Assembly (NCBI GenBank): GCA_964035795.1
Contig: OZ038325.1
Span: 7,710,796 to 7,774,795, forward strand
Reading direction: 5' to 3'
Source of the DNA: Pterobdella sp. o SKG-2022
Taxonomy: Eukaryota; Annelida; Clitellata; Hirudinida; Piscicolidae
Length of the DNA stretch: 64,000 nt
Below, in pieces: positions 51,080 to 63,000 of the stretch. Within the stretch, counting starts at the first letter, position 1. The number at the start of each line of letters is the position of its first letter. The position numbers and the translations under genes are program-made. The notes beneath the pieces were generated by a model. That model made no database searches and had not been told where the DNA came from. It saw only the letters and a list, made by a program, of their open reading frames with translations.

Positions 51080-54000
51080 TTTATCATTATCATTATTATT
51101 AATGCTTAAAGTTTTATTACTATTATTGATATCAACAGATTTTCATATATTTCCATCACTTTTAGCTCTTCCCATCTCCAGACATATTGACAAAAACCAT
51201 AGAAATAAAATTGGCTTTATTATCGTTCATAGAATTTTCATTGCTTTTGTAATTTCTTGCATTATCGCCCCATATTTACATATTCATAATGTCTTTGCTT
51301 TTTATTGTTTTTTCACTATTTTTCGAAGCAGATTTTCTGCATAAAATTTCCAAAATAGATTTTTGCTCAACTTCGAATAATAATTCTGTTTTTGTTTTAA
51401 TTTTTTTTTGATTTTCAATAGAAACAATATATTGATATTTTAAAATTCAGCAATCAAAATAGGAAGTAATTAACAACTTTGTTCATCACAACTATTCAAC
51501 TTTCACAAATTCCATCACATCACTTTCCTTATCTTCACTAAATCTACCAACTTTGCTACCTTAAACTCCACCATCTTTGTATATATCACACTCCTCATTA
51601 TAATGAAATACAATAGTCTGAATCTAAAAGTAAGGACAACAAACACAAAGTATTTATTAAATGACACGAAGCTTTTTGTAATGCTAGCTTACATTATCAA
51701 GTGATCACTATAACTCTCATCACTATAACAACAAACTTGAATCTTTCAACTGAAAATCACCATTTATATCACCATTTTCATTTTTAACTACTACTACTAC
51801 TACTATCACCATCACCTACTACCATCACCACCCGCTGCAACCAACCCCTCCCGCCCAACACTACAACCACCCACTTTATAACTTCACCCCATCTTTACCA
51901 CACCTGCCACCCTATATTCCATTTATAAATTTTTACACAAGCACACCATTTCTTTAATTACTAGGGCTGACAGAATTAAGAACAAAGAAAATATCATGTG
52001 ATATATGAGAAAGTTTAGTAGAACAAACCGTGTATCGATTTGGGGAGTTTTTGTGGGAAGATTGCGCACAAAACAATTTTTTTATTATTTTTGTTTTTAT
52101 TATTCATTATAAAATTATATTATTTTTATTGTTTTTTTTGAGTTTTCTTTTAATCTTATAATTGCTTGCATAATTGCTTTTTTTGTTGTTATTGTTTTTA
52201 ATATTATTATCATTGTTATTATTGTTATTGCTATTATCGCTAATAATTCTTTAATATTATGAAATTTTTACACTATTTCTTTTTTTTCAACCTCACGTTT
52301 TTTTAGTATATATACAATACTTGTATTACAACCAATGTTATAGTTCAAACGGAATTCATCAACTTGTATTAAACAATATGTACCTACCTTTTTGTCGTTC
52401 ATATGGCGCCTATTATTTCTTTCTATTTTAGTTCTTTTAATAGTTGCTTCATTAACTTTGAAAAATAATTATTTTTTTTGCCAGTTTGGTAAAAATTTTA
52501 TTATCACCTTTTCCTATTCATTCAAAGTTTTTTATGTTTTTATGAAATTTTTTTCGTCGTTTTTAATCTATTTATTTTTGTTTTTTCAATTTTTTTTACT
52601 TTTTCTCTTAAACCTTTATTTTCTCTCATCACATACCACACTTCTTTTATCATCGTCTTTAACCCCACCTTTTTCACACAGGATTCCTTCTATTCGTTGG
52701 GGTTGAAGTTGATGGTGAGTGTCAGTACAGCCATTCTACTTGCCCTCGTCCTTGCTTATCGTGTTCTGGAGATACAGGTTCAATTCCTGCTTAGGGATTT
52801 TATAAATAAAAAAACTAACTGATAATACTTATATAATATAAAAAAAACTAATTTAGAAAAAAGATAAAAATGGATATTGATAAAAACAAAAAGCTTACTG
52901 AAAATAAAAAAGTGAATCACAATATGAAAAAACTAATATCGGTATCAACAGCTATAAAACTAGCTACCATTACACTATTTAATGATTATAAAATTTTGAA
53001 ACGAATTTAAAACTAACTCCTATAGCACTATTAGAAAATTATAAAACCGTGAGGTTAATTCAAATTTATATATAAGAACGGTTTTTAATATGAGAATATT
53101 AATAATTAGGAGAACGTTAAAGCGGTTTTATTCTGCCCTCAGGGTATCTAAGAGAACTTTTTAGATATTTTTGATATTTTTATTCCGGGAATTTCAAATC
53201 TAAAATAGTTTTATTTTTCAAGGTTCAAAGCAGTTTGGAGTTTTTCTCAAACGATTTTGAGTTTTTATTAAATTTATTTCGAATGTTTTTTTTTCAACTA
53301 CTTTTGGTGCGATATTTTGGGTGATTTTGAGTTAAAAGTGTGTTGATCATGGTATTTGGGATTAAATTTGTTTGGGGAAATGAAAATTCTGATTTAAAAT
53401 TACATTGTAAAGCAACAATATGGATCTATAAATCAATGTTTAACAGGAAATCTGCCTTATTAAATCAACATTCAAATGGGAAAATAACAATATTGTATAA
53501 TGAAACAAAAATATTATCAAGTTTCATAAAAAAAAAAAAAAAATTCAATAAAAATTAACCTTTAAGCTCCTGGTATTTGAAGCCATTATCATTATGAATC
53601 GATAGATTATCACGCTTAACCTTTCATAACTGTGACATTTGGAAATATCTAACATTTTATTTCTCACATGAGAATTCCAAAAATCTAAAAAAATTATTTT
53701 TCATTGAAAAATAATTTCAATTTAAAGAAAAAAAATTATAACCCTTGAGTTGTACTGAATATGAGAAAAAATTATTTTCGTTTTCATTATTTTTATGCTT
53801 TTTTTTTATTATTAATATAACCAAAAATACAAACGCATCATCTCAACACAAACAAACACGCTCGTCACATCGAAAGTCAAATAAACGATCGGGGTTTTTG
53901 AGAATACCTCACAATAATAGCAACAATAATAAAAATAAAAAAAATAATAATTTTGTTATCATAAATTCACATAAAAAAAAGTGGTGAAAATATAATTAAT

Positions 54001-57000
54001 GGATTAACTCCAAGTCATTTTTATTGTTTTGGGTAAATACGTAGAAACTACATGGAAAAAAAAGAGCTTTTTTATTTGTTCTAGGCACTTTTAGAAGGAT
54101 TGAATAATTTAAAGCATGAAAAAAATGAACTGGAAAAATTATAAATATAAATTTTTAGACTATGAATAAAATATAAATAGAGCAATATATAACTTTTAAA
54201 AAGAATAGAAAACTAAATAATTAATATTATTATTAATATTATCACTATGATAAAATTCTAAAAATTAATCAACAGAACAAACTAAGCTATTCACAACAGC
54301 ATATTCTCTTTCGTGAACACCACATGTTTCAACCTATTTAAGCCCCAATATGATTGTTTCAACATGCTTCTCAAAAATTTCAACATTATGCACTACAAAA
54401 CGCTCTAACCTTTTCAAAACTGACCTCAAACCTCCACAGTTATACGTAGTAGACAATTGTTTAGAGGACTGGAAAATTGCCGTGTCTGGTCGCACCATAG
54501 CCCAGCTTTTACTAGAGCTAGCTGTATGTTCCATCCACCCTCTACCTATTAATCGCACCTTTTTCTGGGTTAGGGCAAGCGGAGATGCAGGTGTGAGCGT
54601 GGAAGAGCAGGCATCTCAGAGCCATAAAGATGTTTTATACGAGGTTAGCTTGGGTCGATAGTGGGAGAGTATGTGATCGATGGTGTGAGTTTTGTTGAAA
54701 AATTAAGTTGACATGACCCTATCGAATTCATTTGATAAAATAATAAAAATAATAATTATTATTATCATTCATATAATTTATTTTTTTCTCCTATAAATCA
54801 TACTTTAAGGGTATTAGCATATTTTCATAAATTATAAACAACTGACACGTTAGTTTTTTAACTTTAAACTCAAATATTTCAAAAAAATCGACATTTCCAG
54901 CTAGCCTTTTACCTTTATAACACTTCTTCTACCTATAAAACACCTCTCCTTTCACCACCAACAGTCAAATCTCACGCCGCAGACACCAGTAGCCACAGAC
55001 ACGCTGCAAGTTCCCATAGATTTAATATTCTCCATCCCCATGTTTCTGCGATTCTACCTCATTCCAAGGGTTATGCTTCTGCATTCGAGACTCTTCACTG
55101 ATGCTTCTTCTAGGAGTATCGGTGAGTTTTGTTGTTTTTGTGGTTGGGAGTTTTGTTCAATATCAAGAAGTTATGTTGTTTGTTTGGTTGGGAGGTTGGT
55201 TCAGTATTGGTGCATGTTTTTGTTTTTTTGGCTGGGAGGTGGGCTTAGTGTTGGTGCAGGTCTTTGTTTGTTTGGTTGTAAGGTTAGTTTAGTATTGATC
55301 AGTTTTTTAGTTTGTGTCTTTGTTGTTTTAGTATTGAAACTTGGTTTAGTACTGGTAAGTGCTTCGTGCCAGTTAATTCAGTTATGAATTTGTTTCCGTA
55401 AGTGGGAGGTTCGTATCTTTGTTAATTCACTTGTAAATTTTGTTTTTTAGGGGTATTTTTATCATTGTATTGTTCTCATTAATTTTTTATTTTAAATATT
55501 AAATGGTTGGTAGTCATGTGTTGAAATCTTGTTTGTTTTTTTGTTGTTGTTCAACTTGTTGCTTTAGATGTTTTTAAAACTGTTTTGGCTATGGTCCATT
55601 TTTGGCAGTTGTCTGGAAAGGGATGTCTATTACATAAAGTTTCTATTTCATAATTTTTTATATGAGATGTTTTCAGAGGTCAGGTGCTTGTGATGTTCTG
55701 GTTCATTGTTATTGCTTTTGGTGTTTTTTTTTTCATTCCATTGCCGTGTTGTGTGTGGTAGCTGAAGCTTTCGTTGTGTTTAGTGTTTGTTTTAAAATTT
55801 TTGTGTTTTAAAGGGTTATATTGAAAGTATATTCAGGTTTTGTTTTGGAGGTTTAAGAATAAAATTATTAGGATTTATTTTGATGATTTGTTCATCTCAA
55901 ATAAACACATTTAGCGTGAGAAAATTTCTAAAAATATTTATTTGATATGTTACAGGTATATAAATTTAAAAAAATAGTCAGTGTGCTTTGACGTTTTAAA
56001 ATTATTAGAAAAAATCAAAGCTTTCAATGGAGAATTTTCAGTTGAAAATTGAAATTGATTTTTAAAGCAAAAATCTAATCAGCTAAAACCGTTATATTTC
56101 GTGTTGACATGAACATTTTTAAAACAATAGCTTAAGAAATAAATTTCAAATTATTGAGGACTCCGAATAAAAAATTTCTAAAGCAAAAAACAAGGAATTC
56201 TAAAATTTTAAACTTTCTTTGTTTTGTTTGACATGTTTCTGTGAAAAGTAAATTTTTGACGTTGGCAAAAAAATTGATTTAAAAAATGCTAAATTATCGT
56301 TTTTTATTCGAGAAAAATTGAAAGAACAAAATGATAATTAAACTATCAATACTAACAATAATAATAAGAATAATAACAATAATAATAATAATAACGATTA
56401 AAATAATAATAACTAAAATAATTTCATAACAGCATTGGTAATAAATCCCAGCAAGCAACTTATGCCGGGATTTTCTTTTTTTTAACCTAACAAGAATAAA
56501 GGCCTAACTATAATGACATCGATTTTGCATATATCATTCTATTTAAGCCATTCTATCCAATGTTCTATAAACACACACTTTGCATACGCCATATTTCATT
56601 CTCCAATCAGTTGTGTTTGTTTGAGCTTAAAGAAAATCTTATTAGAATCTATATTTAATTGATTAAAAACTCCAAATGATATCGTTTTTTTGTATTGTTA
56701 GTTAAATTAATTAGCATATCTTAGAATAACTTATATTTTAGCGATTATTCAATTCGTTAACTATTCCCCTACCTGGGAGAATCATTCTCACCCTTAACCC
56801 ATATCACCACTGTAATATTTTTGAATAATCGCTTAAAAACTCTCGTATTTATCGTTGGAGATATAGCAGATATGAATCAAATGATTGGGCAAGTCATTGA
56901 ATCCTGAACTGGGCTTAGCATCGCGTCCTCACCCAGTTGGCGTTTTGTATATCTTCAGAATTGTTTCAAAATGAGATGAATTCCATTTTAATTAGGAATT

Positions 57001-60000
57001 TCAAAAACTAAATACCATTTCAAATTTAATTTTTTAAAAACAATGAAAAAATAAAATTTTTTTATATACTTTTGAAAAACAAAATCAGGATTTTATTTTG
57101 ATTTTTTATATCATAGTTACACAAACGTGAAGACCATTGAAAAAAATTGACATGAACCTAAACAACCAGTGTTATCTTTAACTACTCATGAAAGCAACAA
57201 CCATTGCTTTTATAACTTACCAACCATTCCTAACTGATCACTACCAATCATCCAAACAACCAAAAAACCTTTAACCATCTCTACCCATCCACCACCACAC
57301 ACAGGAGCTTTGAACCGAATAACTTTCAACACCCGATTCATCGTTAAGACTCTCATGACGATATGCCCTGGTACAGTTCTGGTAGTTTTCATGTTGTCTC
57401 TCTGGATCATCCTCTCCTGGATGATGAGGGCTTGTGAGGGGTAGATGGTTTTGGGGTGATGAGTTGTTTGGTTTGAAATAAATGTTTGAGAGATTTGGTG
57501 AATGAGTGAGGGGAAAGGGAGAGTTGATAGAACATGAAATTGTGTTGAAGTGGAGTGGTTGCAAAATCTTATCGATGGGGAAAAGATTTTTCGTTTCAAA
57601 AAGTAGTAATTTGGTTTTTTTTAGAAAAGAGGTGACAGTTTTTGTAGAGCTAGTTTTTTAGAGACTTTTGAAAAATTTTTTTGTGGTTAAAATTTCAATA
57701 GTAAAATGGTTTCAGGTATTTTTTCTAGGTTTTTGTAGCGCGTGAAAGTTATGGAGGTTTTTAATGAAATAAGTTTTGAATGTTTTATAACCACGTATCA
57801 AAGGAAATACTTTTAAAAAAAGTGTAGACTTTTTTAAATAAAATTTTAATTTGTATCAAGTTATGTACTTATTTTCTAAAAATATTTTTTTAATATATTC
57901 AAACTTAACGAGGTAATAATTAGATTATAAAAATATTTTAGACCATTTCAAAACTTTATAAAACGACTTCAAAAAAGTGAAAAATTTCAGTTTGAGTTGC
58001 ATCAAAACTAAAATTTTTGATAAATACAACCTTGCTATAATTCATCACTAATGAATTAGGATGAGATTTTATCTATCGAAAATTTTAGTTTTGTTGAAAC
58101 AATAAATTTATCTAAAGCTTTCTCATGAGAAAGTACAAAAATCAAGAAAATTCACATAAAAAACACAAGATCTCTAAAAATTTTTTTGATATTGAAATAA
58201 AAAATTCTTTGTAGCATTTTTTTTTACACAAAATCTTTAAAATAGCATCAAGCAAGAGTCAAATGAAATCACCATTTTCACATCCTTAACTTTTTTTGAT
58301 TCAAGACGGCTTCAAACCTTTTATGTCCCAATGTCGTTTCAATCAAAAACGAGTTTACGATCTCATTGAAGAATGCATCTTTTATTGGTGGACAATTATA
58401 AAAAGATTATTTCAATATAAACGAAATTTTATTGAGTTTCTATAGATTGAATAATTTTGAAAACAAAAATAAATATTGTTTTTGACTCATTATATGGACA
58501 AATAAAACTGATAACTACCATAGCTATTTCCACTAATAATATTAAAGTATAAATTATTTCACGGGATTTTAAACACTTTATGTATTTTCTATTTAACAAT
58601 TTTTAGATTCTAATCTCAAAATAAAAAGTTTATTTTACTAAATATTTTTCATTCACCCATATCATTTTCATTGATAAAATTGCTAATACTTCTATTTATA
58701 TTATTACTTATACTACTTCTATTAATACTACTGCAAAAAACTATTCTTATTAATACTAATGTTGATACTATATCTATCAATCCCATCCAATCAAATACAG
58801 GTAACACAATAATTGATATATCACTGACAATATTTCTATTGATAACAACCAATCAAAAACGATCACCTCGATAATTTATACTATTACCGGCACTATTTCT
58901 ATTAAAACCAACCAATCAAAAACAAATACCAGTACTGACACTACTTCTATTAATACCAACCAATCAAACAGCTACCACGACGTCCAGCATAGAAACATCT
59001 TGAATTCCATGTGGTTGATATCAATAACCTTCCTCAGTGTGGGATATGGTGACATCGTTCCTTATACATATTGTGGCAGAGGGATATCGGTACTTTCCGG
59101 AGTTATGGTATGGTTTATGAACTTTATCTAATGGCTTATATGGGTTTAACTGAGTTATATGGTTGTTTGAAAAATTTTGTTGGTTTTGAAAGATTTTTTT
59201 ATTGGTAAAAGGCTGGAAATTAATTTGTTGAGTTGCTCAAAATCTATGAAAACAACTTAATTTTAAAACTTTTTACGTTATATATATTGACTAATTGTAT
59301 ATAAATTTAATAATTATATATCAATAGTAAATGAAATATACTGTAAGGCAAAGATTTCACCGGGAATCGATACCTGTATCTATGTGTTACATACTAATCT
59401 GTCAGTATCAATTTATTTAACTTACAACTTAGTTCAATATCAACCACTGAATGCGAGTTTACATATCGAATTATGAGTGAAAGTTGATTGAATAAATACA
59501 AACAAAACGTTGAAAACACTAGCTTAAAACAATCTATAGTCACTTCAATGAACTGCAATGCAGTCTAGCAGTCATATTTAATAAGCAAGTTTCTATTGTA
59601 ATAAAAAATTATCAAATAACTTAACCACTTTTGTTGAATTAATCTAGGATTCCAAGATAAAAGTAATTGCTTCAATTGGTTCTATGCAAGCTTAAACACA
59701 ACGTAACATAAACTATCTCAACACCAAGCTTAATCTATTTCACTGACTTATGCATGAGGAAAACAGACCATTTTTTATTAGTTCTCACAACACAAACATC
59801 TCATTGCAAGACATACTCACTTTGAGAATATTTGGACAAAGTTCTTGGGCACAGTTAGATCTTGGTCTGCATAATATTTGATGTACTTATTAGGCGCTAT
59901 ATGAATTTTCATTTTTAGATAACAATTATTAATATGATTTATCAAATTTTAAAAAATCTGCATCTAAATACCGGAACATTTTCTACTTCAAAAAAATAAG

Positions 60001-63000
60001 ACAATTTTATATCACACAAACATACACACACATCTCCAGTATTCTCAGTGCCTTATATTTTTTTTTGGGCCTATATAAGCACTCATCCATTCAAATACAC
60101 ACAGGGTGCAGGTTGTACAGCCCTAGTTGTGGCGGTGATCGCCAAGAAGTTGGAACTGAGCAGGGCTGAAAAGCATGTTCATAACTTCATGACAGACACC
60201 CAACTCAACAAACAAGTGAGAGGGTGGACGTGCTAGGGTAAGAGTTAGGGTAAAGGTTAGTGTTAGGGTAAGAGCTAGAGTAAGAGTTAGGGTAAAGGTT
60301 AGAGTTAGGGCAAGGGCTGGAGTAAGAGTTAGGGTAAAGGTTAGAGTTAGAGTAAGGGCTGGGGTAAGATTGGGACTTATTTGAGAGTTCCATGGTTTTT
60401 TATGATTCTACTATCATTTTCTGTTTAATTTTTTACCGTCCAATGGTAGGGAGATTTTTTCATTTGTTGGTTTTTTTTATGTCATAATGGTTTTTTTTTG
60501 TGTGTCAGACATTTGGATATGCCGTTATATTATACAAAGTTATAAGCGTTCAATTGTCTTTACAGTTTTTTCTGTGTGTTTAAGGTTTTCTGTTTTTTGG
60601 TAGTTTTTAGCTGAAGTTTTTTCATATAATTTTTATTGTGTGATAAGCTTTTTATTTGAAGATTGATGGAATAAGGTCTAAATCAGTTTAATTTTTTCAG
60701 AGGTTTTTTTGATATAGTTCCTTATAATGTGTTTTTTCATAATAAATTTTCCAATAACAGAACTAATAACTTCATCGATATTTGTTAAGAGTTCAGCATA
60801 TTTGTTGGTTATAGTTATTTCAAGTTATGTTTTTCAGTATGGGTTCCTTCCTAATTAACTCTACTTAAGCATAACTGCGGTACAGTATTTGGGTTTGTTT
60901 TTTTTTAACTTTTTAGTTTTATTTTATACTATCCTAAATATTTTTGTTATTTTTTATATGGTTATATATCTGTGTATATGTTCTATAACGTATTATCTAT
61001 TTATAGTAATCTTTTGGAATACTACATAAGTCAACACTCAATAAAAAATGCCCTAAAAATATTAGACGTTATAACTTATAATAAATTTTTTATAATATCG
61101 CTTTCATCTCTTTACTGATTGAATATAATTTTTTGAAAATCAAAAAAAAAGAAAAATTTTTTTTTATGTATGGAAGCATTTTAGAAATTTATCGAGCAAA
61201 CTTTCAAAATGATAGATAGGCATTTTGAGATAAGGTGAATTTACTTTTGCGAAACAGTTTGGTGGCAGCGAAGATTTGAAAAGCTGATAAAAAACCAAAG
61301 ACCTTAAATGTCAAATAACTTAAAAATATTTTTATCTATTATATATTTATTTTTTCATTATTGCTTGATATTTAGAGAAAAGTTTATTTATATGGTATGA
61401 AAAGTTAATCAATGTTTTGATTTATAAATACATCAATTATTAATTCATGAATAGCACTTTTTCCCATTATATGCACGTGTATGACATTTCAAAGTTTAAT
61501 GGGGAAATGAAAAACTATAAATAACTATTATATCAAACGCTATGAGGGTTATGATAATATATTGTTTGGGAATCACATAAAAAGAATTTTGTTTGAAACG
61601 TTGAGAAAAATTAGACTTTATTAGCAAAAAAAATAAAGATAAAGCAAATTATCATAGAAGGGCCCAATTAAAAAAAAATTTCTTTTAAGCATATCACAAT
61701 AAGAAAAAAGTAATAATAAAAATATAAATAGTATTAAATACAATAATAAAGAAACTAATTAAATTACAATAAAACAATAACATTAACATCAATAAGAATA
61801 ATAAGTCTAGTTTTATTATTCTTATTTTTCTTTAAAGCTCAAGCACACCGCTGCCAACGTCCTTCGAGAAACGTGGCTCATCTACAAACACTCCAGGTTA
61901 TTATTTTTGTTATTACTATTTATTATTATTATTATTGTTATTATTCATTATCATTATTTTATGATTTATTTTTTTCATTATTATTACTTTTTTTTTTATT
62001 TTTTTTTATCACTATCATTCTTTTTTTTGTTGTTATTATTATTACAGTTATTCCATTTTATTCTTCTTTTTATTATCCTTCCTCCAAAGGCTGTCCCGTA
62101 AAGTAAATGCCGCCAGTCTTCGAGTGCACCAACGAAAATTCCTTCGAGCCATTCATAGGTGATTAACTATATATATATACGTATATATGTATATAAGAGG
62201 GTTTTTCATTTTTTTGAGCTATCCATCGGTGAGTAACCATATATATGTATATATGAGAGGTGTTGATGTATCAATCTGTATTATGTGAGCTTGTATAGTT
62301 CGGATAAGCTTTATTTTGACCAAAAATACTAAAAATGTTTCAAATAAAAATCAATAAAAATTGTGCTCATTTTAGTTGTTATTGGTTTTGGTATATGACT
62401 TTTCTTCACATAGAGTAGCACCCTAAAAAGCCTATCAATTGAACAGCCAAAAACTCCAGTTAAGAAGACATAACGGTCAACCTATATGAATGAATACCAA
62501 TCTGTTTATAACCTAATTGAAACATTATAACGTCCAAATAACCCTTGTTTTAAATAAAGAATGTTAACAATATTTAAAATAAATAATACTAAAAAATGTG
62601 TTTATCTTATGAAACTCGTTATATATGTGTTAAATACCACTATATATCACATGTGGCCAGTTAAAATATCTGTATATATCAAAGAAAAACATGTGCCAAG
62701 ACATGGTTATTTATATGTCTTTAATATAAGCAGTATTTTAATATAATTTTACATTAAAGATTGAAGTTATTATGCATCTTAAATAAACATTGCTTTTGGT
62801 ATTTAACTGATTCTAAAACTTATAGTTTATAAGTCATAATTATTATTAATCTGGACTTTTTCTCCAAAGTATAACAAATTAAAACTCCATTTAGCTTACC
62901 ACATATAAATGAAATTAAATCAAACCATGATCAAATCTACACTTGGGGTACTATAGTATTGCATCACAACTCAACGCAGGCTGCGTCAAGTGAAGCTGGA

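Larger units (their letters stand above)
45133..52681 (+). other. KCNN: 7.5-kb SK intron 2
   Basis: S1 and S2 exons join directly without a missing segment, so no SK exon is expected here. It contains several AAT/TTA tracts and two family R repeats. The stretch 47930-48420 is less AT-rich but shows no recognisable protein. The rest is T-rich low-complexity sequence. Confidence 0.6.

Noticed and set aside
52765..52800. B-box-like ggttcaattcctgc
   Set aside because: It overlaps the end of the SK S2 exon and its donor, with no A box; coincidence.
55040..55387. 115-codon frame with membrane-like VWLGG repeats after SK exon 5
   Set aside because: The first part is exon 5; the remainder is G/T-rich intron beyond a consensus donor.
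59350..59400. Minus-strand tRNA-like B box (ggtatcgattcccgg)
   Set aside because: No A box or tRNA fold was found at the expected distance; too weak to annotate.
60205..60393. Minus-strand frame with a 14-residue Tyr-Pro-Asn-Ser repeat
   Set aside because: It is the antisense of the 42-bp telomere-like repeat and lies in an intron.
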